Assembly: GCA_945917985.1 (NCBI GenBank)
Contig: CAMEIH010000002.1
Coordinates: forward strand, 1 to 64,000
From: an uncultured Clostridium sp.
GTDB taxonomy: Bacteria > Bacillota > Clostridia > Lachnospirales > Lachnospiraceae
Direction: 5' to 3'
Length of the DNA stretch: 64,000 nucleotides
Positions 18,052-26,494 of this stretch are shown here, piece after piece; the stretch's first letter is position 1; every line of letters starts with the position of its first letter. The position numbers and the translations under genes were made by a program. A model generated the notes under the pieces. That model was not told where the DNA came from. It made no database searches and saw only the letters and a program-made list of their open reading frames with translations.

Positions 18052-18738
18052 CTAAAGCCCTGCTGCCACCGTTTCCTGATAGGATACAGAGATCTCGAGA
18101 TTCCCGTTCCGGCAGCGCAGTTCATCAATAAATTTCTTTTCCTTGGAAGGATCCCGCAGAATCAGATCATAGGTCAGTTTAAAAAGACTTCCCATGTTGG
18201 TGGTCTTTACCTGTGTCAGCGTATATTCCGAGGTATATTCCTGCAGCACGGGATCAAAAACGCCGGTGTAATCAAGTCTTTCCGGAATGGTAATGTGAAG
18301 GGTTTTATACCGTCTGCGATCCCCAAAGCGTATCGCTGTGTAAAGCATAGTAATCAGCCCCAAAATCAGAGAAAACAGCACTGCATATGCCAGATAGCCC
18401 ATACCTGCGATCAGGCCCGCTCCCATAGCGATAAAAATGCCTCCGATTTCCCGCGCAGAGCCCGGTGCAGATCGAAATCGAACCAGACTGAAAGCACCTG
18501 CCACGGCAACTCCAGCACCTACATTTCCGTTTACCATCATGATAACCACACAGACAACAGCGGGGAGCAAAGCCAGCGTGATGGCAAAGCCTCCACTGCT
18601 TTTTAGCCTCCACATGGTCATGGCGCACAGCATCAAGCCGATCAGAAGGGATACTCCCACGCACAGCAGAAAATCGCCCGGAGCAATGACTGTAGTAAGT
18701 TCGGTGTCAAAAACACCATGAAATAATGAATTAAGCAT
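18052..18738 (-). CDS. DUF4956 membrane protein
   Basis: A 228-aa protein with about four membrane segments in the first 145 residues (FLLCVGVSLLIGLMLCAMTM, then AITLALLPAVVCVVIMMV, then IFIAMGAGLIAGMGYLAYAV, then FSLILGLITMLYTAI), the family motif AGAFSLVRFRSAPGSAREI between them, and a C-terminal soluble domain of about 80 residues that may form a ferredoxin-like fold. The start at 18738 has AAAGGAG nine bases upstream. It overlaps the end of the VTC gene by 8 bp, so the two are translationally coupled. DUF4956 and VTC genes are known neighbours across bacteria; a transport role for polyphosphate or its ion is a guess. Confidence 0.9.
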   Translation of the reverse strand: MLNSLFHGVFDTELTTVIAPGDFLLCVGVSLLIGLMLCAMTMWRLKSSGGFAITLALLPAVVCVVIMMVNGNVGAGVAVAGAFSLVRFRSAPGSAREIGGIFIAMGAGLIAGMGYLAYAVLFSLILGLITMLYTAIRFGDRRRYKTLHITIPERLDYTGVFDPVLQEYTSEYTLTQVKTTNMGSLFKLTYDLILRDPSKEKKFIDELRCRNGNLEISVSYQETVAAGL

Positions 18739-19447
18739 ATTGACGTTCTCCTTTTTGTTTTGATAGAAAAATATCCTGATAAGCACTTCCGTATTTGGAA
18801 AATGAGGTTTTGTAAATTTTTTGCTGGGAAAGAACATGCACCATCCACAGAGGTAATCCTCCTGATGTCTTTAGTTCCATCAGAACTTGTCCCGGTTTTA
18901 AAATGGCTGTTCCCCAATCATCCGAATCAAGCGTCAGTTCCTCCTGCCGATAGCAAATATTCTCATCAAAGGTCACACGGAAATCTCCTCCATCCCGTTC
19001 AAAAAAAGCTTCTCTCTCATAAGAAAGAAATACCGCAGGCTCCAGTTTCTCATAAAAATCCAACACATAGGCAATCTCCTGACCGATCTGACTGTCCGGC
19101 AGCTGCATTTTTCTGTCAAGACAGGCTTCTGCCTGCGCCTGTGGCATGGAAATACGCCTTTTGTAGACCACATCCTGATATTTCTTCTTTAATTCCACAA
19201 ACACAGGATCTCCTGCTCCCGATGGGCCATAACTTCGAACCCGGATTTTTTCCTTATATACCGGCTTTTCCATGCTCTCCCTGATCAGGCGGAAATCCGG
19301 CGTGTCGTAGTAGATATTTCTGATTGAACTGTGTCCATACTCATCCATGGACATATAGGGCTCCATTGCCTGCAGGACTGCATCCCGCTGACGATAGTTC
19401 ATTAAATACTTGATCTCATATCGTTTGAATACCATTTGACTGCTCAT
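18731..19447 (-). CDS. VTC-domain polyphosphate polymerase
   Basis: A 238-aa single-domain protein of the VTC/CYTH (triphosphate tunnel) superfamily. Residues that in yeast Vtc4 line the tunnel have clear counterparts: RYEIKYLM near the N-terminus, KIRVRSYG (IRxR basic pair), FVELKKKY (ELK), SYEREAF, VLMELKTSGG (metal-binding Glu) and TSFSKYGSAY (FSKY). The set argues for a working ATP-dependent polyphosphate polymerase. There is no SPX domain and no membrane segment. GGAGGAG precedes the ATG. It is the first gene of an operon with DUF4956 and the DUF4353 lipoprotein, and is divergent from a two-component system 192 bp away. Confidence 0.9.
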   Translation of the reverse strand: MSSQMVFKRYEIKYLMNYRQRDAVLQAMEPYMSMDEYGHSSIRNIYYDTPDFRLIRESMEKPVYKEKIRVRSYGPSGAGDPVFVELKKKYQDVVYKRRISMPQAQAEACLDRKMQLPDSQIGQEIAYVLDFYEKLEPAVFLSYEREAFFERDGGDFRVTFDENICYRQEELTLDSDDWGTAILKPGQVLMELKTSGGLPLWMVHVLSQQKIYKTSFSKYGSAYQDIFLSKQKGERQYA

Positions 19448-19639
19448 GGCAACACGCTCCTCCCATTTCTGTACTGTGAGGTCAGTATAAATGCCGAACC
19501 ATAAATGAACTTAAAACAGATAAAGAATTTTTCAAAATATTCACTGACACCAAAGCAGGATTATGGTACTCTTTTAATGATAATTAAGGTAGTACATGTA
19601 TACTGATAGATAATAAGAAAGGAAACCGGAGGTGTCGCA

Positions 19640-20314
19640 ATGCGTATTTTGCTGGCAGAAGATGAAAAATCACTTTCAAGAGCTATTGTCGCCCTGCTTG
19701 AGAAAAACAACTACTCCGCTGACGCCGTCTATAACGGCAGGGAGGCTCTGGAATATCTCAGCGCCGAAAACTATGATGCAGTAATTCTGGATATTATGAT
19801 GCCCGAAATGGATGGGTTAACAGTGCTGCAAAAAATCCGGGAAAGCGGAAGCCGGATTCCCGTATTGATGCTCACTGCTAAATCCGAGGTTGAGGATAAG
19901 GTTCTTGGACTTGATACCGGAGCAAATGACTATCTGACGAAGCCTTTTGCCACAGCAGAGCTGCTTGCCCGCTTAAGGTCCATGACCCGAACTCAAACCG
20001 CCCAGGTGAGCAGTCAGTTGACTTTCGGAAATATTACTCTGGATCAGACATCCTTTGAATTGTCCTCTCCAAGCGGCAGTTTCCGCCTGGCCAACAAAGA
20101 ATTTCAGATGATAGAATTGCTTTTGCGAAACCCGAGGCAATTGATTCCCACCGAACGATTTCTGGAGAAGATCTGGGGATACGACAGTGATGTAGAATTG
20201 AATGTGGTCTGGGTATATATCTCTTATTTGCGAAAAAAACTGGCAGCTCTTCATGCAAATATTCAGATCAGAGCTACCAGAAACACCGGTTATTCGCTGG
20301 AGGAAATAAAATGA
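19640..20314 (+). CDS. OmpR-family response regulator
   Basis: A 224-aa DNA-binding response regulator. The receiver domain (1-115) has the acidic pocket EDEK, phospho-acceptor Asp in VILDIMMPEMDG, Thr in LMLTAK and Lys in YLTKPF. The C-terminal winged helix (about 125-222) ends in VVWVYISYLRKKL and IRATRNTGYSL, typical of OmpR/PhoB. Its stop overlaps the kinase start (ATGA), so the pair is coupled. Ribosome site CGGAGG. Its position, divergent from the VTC operon, suggests that operon as a target, along with autoregulation. Confidence 0.94.
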   Translation: MRILLAEDEKSLSRAIVALLEKNNYSADAVYNGREALEYLSAENYDAVILDIMMPEMDGLTVLQKIRESGSRIPVLMLTAKSEVEDKVLGLDTGANDYLTKPFATAELLARLRSMTRTQTAQVSSQLTFGNITLDQTSFELSSPSGSFRLANKEFQMIELLLRNPRQLIPTERFLEKIWGYDSDVELNVVWVYISYLRKKLAALHANIQIRATRNTGYSLEEIK

Positions 20315-21570
20315 TCAAAAAACTCCGTTTTAAATTCATCGCTGTTTCCATGCTGTCTCTGACCTTCGTCCTTGTGGTGATCCTCGGCAGTATCAACTGG
20401 ATGAGTTATCAAAAGACCATTGGTGAGGCCGATGCTATTTTGTCCGTTCTTGCAACTAATCATGGTATGTTTCCGCAGATGGACGCAGCTCCCCGAAAGG
20501 ATATTCCGGAGGACATGCCACCTCAGGGAGACGCTTCCCGAAAACACAATTTCTCTGCCGAAACTCCGTATGAATCCCGCTTTTTTTCTGTTCTGATCGG
20601 TGAAGCAGGAAAGGTGATCAGTGTTGATATCGGAAAAATTGCCGCTGTAGACCAGACCACGGCCGAAGCTTACGCCGTAGATGTCTGGGAATCCGGTAAA
20701 AGCAATGGCTTTTGTGACAGCTATCGCTTTACTCTCAGCGAGGAGCCATCCGGCACCCGGGTCATCTTTTTGGATTGCGGGCGCAGTCTTTCCACTTTTC
20801 ACACAATGCTGCTTTCCAGTTTCTTTATCTCTCTGCTGGGACTTTCTGCCGTACTGTTACTCCTGATTCTTTTCTCCGGCAGGATCATCAAACCTGTGGC
20901 TGAGAGTTATGAGAAGCAGAAGCGATTCATCACCGATGCCGGTCATGAGATCAAGACTCCTCTTACCATCATCGGCGCCGATGCAGATCTGCTGGAGATG
21001 GAGTTCGGGGAAAGTGAATGGCTGACAGACTTAAGACGTCAGACGAACCGGCTGACAAATCTCACCAACGATCTCATCTACCTCTCCCGGATGGATGAGG
21101 AAAAGCCCAGGCTTCAGATGATTGAATTTCCACTGTCTGACATGATGGAAGAAATCACCCAGTCTTTCCAAAGCCTCATCAAGTCCCAAAACAAGCAGCT
21201 GACCGCAGAAATTTCTCCTCTGATCTCCTTTACGGGGGATGAGAAGGCCATCCGGCAGCTTTTGTCCATTCTGCTGGACAACGCCATAAAATATTCACCG
21301 GAAGAGGGCACGATCTGCGTAAAACTGGAAAAAGAAAATCATGCTGTAAAGCTTCTGGTATCAAACACCACGGTGCAGCCGATAGAAAGTGGCAGTCTGA
21401 AGCACCTTTTTGACCGTTTTTACCGTTTAGATGGATCCCGCAGCTCTTCCACCGGCGGCTACGGACTGGGGCTTGCCATTGCCCACAGCATCGTTACTGC
21501 CCACAGGGGAAAAATCTGGGCTGAAAGCACCAAAGATAATTTTCTGAGCATTCACGTAAGTATGCCTTAA
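20311..21570 (+). CDS. Sensor histidine kinase
   Basis: A 419-aa membrane kinase. One membrane segment at residues 10-30, an extracytoplasmic loop of about 130 residues that begins with an M/P/D-rich stretch (MFPQMDAAPRKDIPEDMPPQ), and a second segment near residues 170-195. No clear HAMP domain separates it from the dimerisation helix. H-box FITDAGHEIKTPLTII, N-box LLDNAIKYSP, G-boxes GGYGLGLAIAHS. It should phosphorylate the response regulator encoded just upstream. The signal is unknown. Confidence 0.93.
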   Translation: MIKKLRFKFIAVSMLSLTFVLVVILGSINWMSYQKTIGEADAILSVLATNHGMFPQMDAAPRKDIPEDMPPQGDASRKHNFSAETPYESRFFSVLIGEAGKVISVDIGKIAAVDQTTAEAYAVDVWESGKSNGFCDSYRFTLSEEPSGTRVIFLDCGRSLSTFHTMLLSSFFISLLGLSAVLLLLILFSGRIIKPVAESYEKQKRFITDAGHEIKTPLTIIGADADLLEMEFGESEWLTDLRRQTNRLTNLTNDLIYLSRMDEEKPRLQMIEFPLSDMMEEITQSFQSLIKSQNKQLTAEISPLISFTGDEKAIRQLLSILLDNAIKYSPEEGTICVKLEKENHAVKLLVSNTTVQPIESGSLKHLFDRFYRLDGSRSSSTGGYGLGLAIAHSIVTAHRGKIWAESTKDNFLSIHVSMP

Positions 21571-21600
21571 AAGAGCCGCCATAAATGGCGGCTCTCTTTA
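21569..21600. terminator. Bidirectional Rho-independent terminator
   Basis: AGAGCCGCCAT-aa-ATGGCGGCTCT, an 11-bp perfect stem flanked by A-rich sequence on the left and T-rich sequence on the right. It sits between the convergent kinase gene and the membrane protein gene ending at 21598. Confidence 0.92.
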
Positions 21601-22074
21601 AATCCTGTTTTCCTCTTCCTCTTTCTCATAGCTCTTTTCCATGGCAGAGACTCTTCTCTTAAAAAGTACCGTGCAGAAAGATAATGCTGCGAACAGAATG
21701 ATGAATAAAAGTATCGTCAAGATCACCCACGTCCAGCCTGCGGCTTCCGCTGAGTGGAAATTAGCGTAATTGATGGCGGCAAAAACGACACCGAAAACCA
21801 CTGCTGCAACAATACTCACAAAAAAGTTTGTTTTCCCATCAGGTGCCAGTCTTCTGTCCCATATCCCATTTTTTATGCAGCTGATACAAAGATACAGTGC
21901 AAGGCACATAAATACGATCCATTCTCCCGCCACATACTTCCATTCTCCGATTCCAAAGATCATCTGCTGTACAAACAGCGATGCCAAAAGCATCCAAAAT
22001 GCCATCCAGCATCCGTTGTGCTCAATCTGTAAAAGCTTCTGTTCCTGTCTTTCATCCAAGTTATTTTTTTTCAT
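21598..22074 (-). CDS. Membrane protein partnered with XRE regulator (DUF6773-like)
   Basis: A 158-aa protein that starts with MKKNNLDERQEQKLLQIEHN and has four hydrophobic segments. The N-terminal DERQ-type motif before the first helix is common in small Firmicutes membrane proteins encoded next to XRE repressors; DUF6773 is my best guess for the family. The start at 22074 overlaps the XRE gene by 14 bp and is preceded by GGATGAGG. An additional upstream in-frame ATG (22104) lies inside the regulator gene and has no ribosome site. Function unknown. Confidence 0.8.
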   Translation of the reverse strand: MKKNNLDERQEQKLLQIEHNGCWMAFWMLLASLFVQQMIFGIGEWKYVAGEWIVFMCLALYLCISCIKNGIWDRRLAPDGKTNFFVSIVAAVVFGVVFAAINYANFHSAEAAGWTWVILTILLFIILFAALSFCTVLFKRRVSAMEKSYEKEEEENRI

Positions 22075-22273
22075 TTTCCTCATCCTCCCAAAAAATGTCA
22101 TCAAGTGTCTTCCCCAGTTCCCTGCAGATTGCTATGCAGAGCTTCAGGGTGGGATTGTAGTCACCGGCCTCAATCATGCCGATGGTCTGCCTTGTGACCC
22201 CTACCCGCTTCGCCAGTTCTATCTGGGAAATATCCTTTTCTATTCTTGCAAATTTCATCTTTAAATTTTTCAT
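22061..22273 (-). CDS. Small XRE-family (Cro/CI-like) regulator
   Basis: A 70-aa helix-turn-helix protein, almost only the DNA-binding domain: ISQIELAKRVGVTRQTIGMIEAGDYNPTL spans the HTH (residues 15-43), followed by LCIAICRELGKTLDDIFW. This compact form is the YozG/YvaO-like group often paired with a small membrane protein. AAAGGAGG precedes the ATG. It overlaps the downstream membrane protein gene by 14 bp. Confidence 0.9.
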   Translation of the reverse strand: MKNLKMKFARIEKDISQIELAKRVGVTRQTIGMIEAGDYNPTLKLCIAICRELGKTLDDIFWEDEENEKK

Positions 22274-22811
22274 TCCGCTCCTCCTTTTATTGTCATTTTA
22301 CTCTTTTACATTGCATATGTCAAGTATATTTTGCATTTAATATATATATATTTCATTTACAACATTGAAGATGCTGAAATGTTGTCCGTAAATGTTGTCC
22401 TGTTGTTTTGTCTTAGCTGCTTCTTTGGGCCTATTTCAGGAAAATGCAGTCTCAGACCCAAAATGAGCTTCCATGGTTACTCAAAACGAGCTTCTTAGAA
22501 AACATTTGGGCATATAAAAAATTTTTATTGCCGTGGACCCTTCCTTTTTCCAAAAAACGGGTTCTTTATTAAATAAAAATTAACATATGCCCATTACTGC
22601 ACAAAAGCCAAGAAAACAGGTGAGCGAGTGTGTATTGCTACACTCATTCACCTGTTTTCTTCAATAAATATTCTTTTCAAATTTCCAGCATCCGTTATGC
22701 ATGATTCCATCGTAGTATATAAGTGATATTCGCTCAAATCGGAATATACTTTCGTTTTGAAATGCTATCCATGCCAGTTCAAAGGTTTCCGGCCATTCCA
22801 ATGACACATTA
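22274..22811. other. 538-bp AT-rich non-coding stretch, possible mobile-element remnant
   Basis: No reading frame here looks real. It contains two close copies of AATGTTGTCC (about 22376 and 22391), two imperfect copies of CAAAATGAGCTTC / CAAAACGAGCTTC (about 22459 and 22483), and GGGCATAT / ATATGCCC in inverted orientation about 80 bp apart. Multiple short repeats of this kind occur at ends of some insertion sequences, but no transposase fragment is present. A long hairpin follows at 22610-22661. Confidence 0.4.
22610..22661. terminator. Long hairpin, possible bidirectional terminator
   Basis: AAGAAAACAGGTGA and TCACCTGTTTTCTT form a 14-bp perfect outer stem; inside, GAGTGT pairs with ACACTC. 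T-runs are within the stem itself. It lies between the ATPase gene end (22812) and the XRE gene promoter region. Confidence 0.55.
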
Positions 22812-24230
22812 TCAAGGTATTAAATTGTCATAAATATCTTCCAGTGTATAGTATTTTATCATTTGGCTTTCTGCATTTTGTGTAATCCAATCCGAAAAAC
22901 CTGCCTTTGAAAACAGTAAAAACGCAACAGTTGTAAAGCTATGATCAATGAGTCCATTCCGAGATTGCAGATCTTCAAATATCCCTTTATCAATCACTTC
23001 ATTTTTGAATTTGCACTCTCCAAGGACACACTTTTTTGCAGTTCGATCAATTCCTACAACATCAATATCTGTTTGCTCCCGTTTTTTAGGATTTGAACCC
23101 CACCATTTCCCGGTCTCAGTGATAAAACATCCAAATTCCTCTTCTGATCCCTTTAGTAATGTATAATATCTGCACATATCCTCGAACACACTTCCCATGT
23201 ATTCGGGAATATTGGGTTTTACTACTTTATAGTAATACTCTGAACCTTTATCCAGTTCAATCATAGCAAGGGCTTTGGGAACATACCGATACCAAAACCG
23301 AAACATTCCGTCTTTAATGGAATATTGAACTTTCTTATTGTTATTTTCATCCGTAATTGCAGTAATCTTTTCCACAATTTCCGTAACAAGAAGATTCTTA
23401 ATCGCATGTGATACAACAGAAGGATCAACATGGGCTTTATCGGATATTTCATTTACTTTGTTTGCTCCAAAAGCAATTGCTTCTATGATATCATTATAAG
23501 TGTTTATATTACGAAATTCCTGGGTTAAAAGATTCGTTGTCTCTTCATACAAATACCCGTTTTTTGAAAAAAATAACTCAATTATATTTTCATCTAATGA
23601 TTTATGGGGATTGATCAAAGAAAGATACTTTGCAATTCCACCTGTGATTCCATAACATATTGCCTTGTCTTCACAACTGTATTGTGGGACAAATTCTGCA
23701 GCCTCGATATAACTGAATGCCTTTAGTCGTATCTGTGATGTTCTTCTGCCAAACAAAGGACTTTTTGAGCTAAGTACCTCATCTTCCATAAAGCTGATAG
23801 ACGATCCGCAAACGATAAGATACATTTGTCCATTCAGCCACTCATTATCAATATAGTTTTGAAGAAGAGACAAAAAACTGTTATCGGCCTCCGTCAAATA
23901 TGGTATTTCATCAATTACAACAACAACTCTGTTTTTTTTACATTTTCTGCCAAGAAAGCTAAGGAGTGTTCCCATATCCGTAAATGACATTCCCTCCATT
24001 TCCGGCGCAAGTACAGATATTACTTCTTTCCCCCATCGATCTACATTACTTGCGATTCCGGCTTTGGTCGCAGTAAAGTAAACCGCCTGCTTATCCTTAA
24101 TAAATTGCTTTATCAACGTTGATTTACCGACACGTCTTCTTCCGTAAATTACAGTCATCTGAAATCCCGGTGTATTATAAGCTTTTTGCAATGCCATAAG
24201 TTCACTTTTTCGTCCAATAAAATTATTCAT
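22812..24230 (-). CDS. Archaeal-type AAA ATPase with DUF234-like C-terminus
   Basis: A 472-aa P-loop ATPase. It begins NNFIGRKSELMALQKAY, then Walker A YGRRRVGKSTLIKQFI (near residue 35), Walker B VVVVIDEIPYL (near 110), and the sensor segment LIVCGSSISFMEDEVL. The middle holds a winged helix and the C-terminal 150 residues match the DUF234/restriction-endonuclease-like domain (DIDVVGIDR, KCVLGECKFK, i.e. D...ExK). These genes are abundant in archaea and gut Firmicutes, often in variable regions; function is not known, and a nuclease role is possible. The gene is clearly more AT-rich than its neighbours, suggesting transfer. Start at 24230 is chosen by GGGGA eight bases upstream; a TTG five codons earlier is possible. 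Confidence 0.85.
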   Translation of the reverse strand: MNNFIGRKSELMALQKAYNTPGFQMTVIYGRRRVGKSTLIKQFIKDKQAVYFTATKAGIASNVDRWGKEVISVLAPEMEGMSFTDMGTLLSFLGRKCKKNRVVVVIDEIPYLTEADNSFLSLLQNYIDNEWLNGQMYLIVCGSSISFMEDEVLSSKSPLFGRRTSQIRLKAFSYIEAAEFVPQYSCEDKAICYGITGGIAKYLSLINPHKSLDENIIELFFSKNGYLYEETTNLLTQEFRNINTYNDIIEAIAFGANKVNEISDKAHVDPSVVSHAIKNLLVTEIVEKITAITDENNNKKVQYSIKDGMFRFWYRYVPKALAMIELDKGSEYYYKVVKPNIPEYMGSVFEDMCRYYTLLKGSEEEFGCFITETGKWWGSNPKKREQTDIDVVGIDRTAKKCVLGECKFKNEVIDKGIFEDLQSRNGLIDHSFTTVAFLLFSKAGFSDWITQNAESQMIKYYTLEDIYDNLIP

Positions 24231-24363
24231 GCCTTCATTCCCCAAACCACTATATTGAATTATGTTTCAATGTAATTGCTTTCAATAAAATTCTAACACG
24301 CAGTTAATATACTGTCAATTTATTATTACCCTTTGTTAAATGTAAAAAAATTCAAAAAAGGTA

Positions 24364-24392
24364 TTGACTATTTCATGTCGTAATGGTAATAT
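24364..24392 (+). promoter_or_regulatory. Promoter of tRNA-Leu
   Basis: -35 TTGACT (24364-24369), 17-bp spacer, -10 TAATAT (24387-24392), 21 bp before the mature tRNA. Confidence 0.8.
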
Positions 24393-24413
24393 ATCATTCG
24401 TGGCGTGAGTCAA

Positions 24414-24498
24414 GCGGAAGTGTCGGAACTGGCAGACGAGCAAGACTAAGGATCTTGTGAGCATTGCGCTCGTGTGGGTTCAAGTCCCATCTTCCGCA
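24414..24498 (+). tRNA. tRNA-Leu (anticodon AAG)
   Basis: An 85-nt class II tRNA. The acceptor arms GCGGAAG and CTTCCGC pair fully, with discriminator A at 24498. The anticodon stem CAAGA/TCTTG encloses the loop CTAAGGA, giving anticodon AAG (leucine, CUU/CUC). A long variable arm (GAGC..GCTC) and a T-arm GTGGG-TTCAAGT-CCCAT follow. CCA is not encoded. It has its own promoter and terminator. Confidence 0.95.
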
Positions 24499-24511
24499 TT
24501 ACGTTTTTAAG

Positions 24512-24543
24512 AAAAAGCCTTGTATTTTCAAGGCTTTTTTCTT
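24512..24543. terminator. Terminator after tRNA-Leu
   Basis: AAAAGCCTTG-tatttt-CAAGGCTTTTTT, strong stem followed by T-run on the plus strand; the A-run on the other side lets it also serve the minus-strand gene that ends at 24553. Confidence 0.9.
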
Positions 24544-24552
24544 TTGCTTTCT

Positions 24553-25479
24553 TCAATCTTTTTTGCGTTCATTCCTGCGTTCATTTACGGCTTTCTTCAA
24601 CTCTTCAAGGGCATCCCCAAATCTGGCGGAACGCATGCCGGGATTTCCCTTGATAATACTTCTCTGATAAAAATCCTTGATACGGCCAATCTGAATTCTG
24701 TGCTCTTTCTCGAGTAGGAACTTACTGCGAAGCTCCAGAAATTCTTCCTTCACATCATCCATAAACTCGCCGGGATTCTTGACAACACGCTCTCTGATGC
24801 GGGCAAATTTTTCTTCCAGACTGTCAATAAGCTCTTCTGTCTTTTCTTCCCGATCCTGCTTTCTGATCTCCCTTTCATCGTTGGCAACCGCAATCAGCAC
24901 GTCGAGACGTTTCTGAATGCGCTCCATCTCTTCTTTGGCCTTCTCAAGTCCCACAAGCACATTCCGAAGATCCATAGCTGCCTTGAAGGATAAGGTAAAG
25001 TCTACAATGATACAGACGGAAAGCACAGCGGTCAATCCGCTTATCACAGCACCCGGTATCGCAAACACTGCCTTTTCCACCGCAGGATGTACAAACTCTG
25101 TCATCAGGATCGTCAAAAAGCCCCAGGCGATGGTTGAAGATAAACAAATATGTCCCTTATAGTTAAATTTCTGATTGGAATAATCCCAATATCTTACCTT
25201 AAACAGCGCTTCCATGGTCATTCCGGTCACAAGTTCAAGGGCGGTGGCACCCACACACCCTGCCAGATAAGTCAGGATAATATTATCCTGAAAAGGCATG
25301 GATACCACAAGCATCATGATCGCACCGCTTCCGTAAATAGGAAGGAAAGGGCCTCTCATAAACCCCCTGTTTACAAAATGTCTGCTCTTTATGGATACAA
25401 AGGTGGATTCGAAGACCCAGCCAAAGAAACAGTAAAAATAGAAAAAGAACAGCCATTGAATGATCGTGTAATGGTACAT
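24553..25479 (-). CDS. PF06541-type membrane protein (putative ABC transporter permease)
   Basis: A 308-aa protein. The first 190 residues hold about five membrane segments with family motifs FFGWVFESTFVSIKSR, NRGFMRGPFLPIYGSGA and ELVTGMTMEALFKVRYWDYS. The last 120 residues are a charged, predicted coiled coil (KAKEEMERIQKRLDVLIAVA, EEFLELRSKFLLEKEHRI). This matches PF06541, called putative ABC-transporter type IV, although evidence for ABC transport is thin. GAGAGGA precedes the ATG. It follows the COG0523-YcgQ gene by 44 bp and may share its transcript. Confidence 0.82.
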   Translation of the reverse strand: MYHYTIIQWLFFFYFYCFFGWVFESTFVSIKSRHFVNRGFMRGPFLPIYGSGAIMMLVVSMPFQDNIILTYLAGCVGATALELVTGMTMEALFKVRYWDYSNQKFNYKGHICLSSTIAWGFLTILMTEFVHPAVEKAVFAIPGAVISGLTAVLSVCIIVDFTLSFKAAMDLRNVLVGLEKAKEEMERIQKRLDVLIAVANDEREIRKQDREEKTEELIDSLEEKFARIRERVVKNPGEFMDDVKEEFLELRSKFLLEKEHRIQIGRIKDFYQRSIIKGNPGMRSARFGDALEELKKAVNERRNERKKD

Positions 25480-25523
25480 CGGTTTTTCCTCTCAAATATT
25501 GGTATCAGATGATTTTATAGGAA

Positions 25524-26453
25524 TCAAGTAAAGCTGATTACAGGTTCTTTGGGAGCTTTTGTCTGTTCAACGTTGATTGCTTTCAGAACAGGTCCCTCCC
25601 CTTCATAATCGGCAAAATATTCTTTGGCAACCTTTGCCGTAACCTTGACCCATTGTTTCTCCGTCAGGGTATCAGCCTTGTCATACTCACAGGCAAAGCC
25701 CAGGAAAGCCATATCCTCCGCACAGCATGTCATGGCCATTCTTCCGGGAATAAAAAAGCCTTTCGGAAATTCCTTCGGCTTTAATACCATGGCCGTAAAC
25801 TGAATGGTTTTTCCGATATATCTGTCCAGATTATCAAGGGAATCCAGATACCAGATACCGTAACCCTGATTATCCAGTTCAATAATGGGATCATTCAGAT
25901 TGTAGGGAAGATCGTCCTCAAAAATCTGATTGACTTCTCCCTGGGAATCTTCAAAAATGATATCTGCCTGCTGGTTGATTGCTTTCACGTTTCTCTTATA
26001 AACGCTTAAATCCTCTACCCCATCACAACGGTTAAAAATGATCATCTCCGATTTGCGGATCATTTCTGCAAGCAACGATTTCATATTGGTAAAATACATG
26101 GGAAAAGTAGAAGCATCAACTGTAGTAATCTGCTGTTCCACGGTCCAATGCCACGGCAGTTTCATATTCTTAAAATTCCACATGCCATTATACTCGATGA
26201 TAATACGTTCCGGCCTGTATTTCTTTTCCAATTCAATCAAATGAGAAGTATTGAAATCCTCCTCCTCATCGATCACCACCATATCCGTTCTGCTTCTTGC
26301 TAGAAGCTTCTCATCATATTCCACTTCTCCTTCTTCACATACAATCAGAAGTGTTCTGCCTTTAATCTGAAAATAAGGCTGTGCCAGAGTGTAACAAATA
26401 AACTCTGTCTTGCCGCTCTCCAAAAAACCATTGATCACATATACAGGTTTCAT
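25524..26453 (-). CDS. COG0523/G3E GTPase fused to a YcgQ C-terminal-like domain
   Basis: A 309-aa cytoplasmic protein. The N-terminal 170 residues are a CobW-type GTPase: P-loop GFLESGKT (residues 9-16), switch region EYNGMW, and NRCD as the guanine-specificity motif (NKxD-like). The usual CxCC zinc site of this family is not present. From about residue 205 the sequence changes to a beta-rich domain with GKTIQFTAMVLKPKEF, MAMTCCAEDMAFLGF and QWVKVTAKV. This is the pattern of the C-terminal part of YcgQ/TIGR03943 proteins (CC-x-D and WV-x-V), which go with the permease YcgR. The fusion suggests metal (zinc) handling; this is inference. It follows the His-rich G3E gene by 41 bp. Confidence 0.8.
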   Translation of the reverse strand: MKPVYVINGFLESGKTEFICYTLAQPYFQIKGRTLLIVCEEGEVEYDEKLLARSRTDMVVIDEEEDFNTSHLIELEKKYRPERIIIEYNGMWNFKNMKLPWHWTVEQQITTVDASTFPMYFTNMKSLLAEMIRKSEMIIFNRCDGVEDLSVYKRNVKAINQQADIIFEDSQGEVNQIFEDDLPYNLNDPIIELDNQGYGIWYLDSLDNLDRYIGKTIQFTAMVLKPKEFPKGFFIPGRMAMTCCAEDMAFLGFACEYDKADTLTEKQWVKVTAKVAKEYFADYEGEGPVLKAINVEQTKAPKEPVISFT

Positions 26454-26494
26454 ACTGTTCCTTCTTTCCTCTCCTGCTTTTTGCAGGCCAGTTA

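Noticed and set aside
24414-24498. tRNA-Leu as phage or island attachment site
   Set aside because: No integrase gene and no duplicated tRNA 3' end were found nearby.
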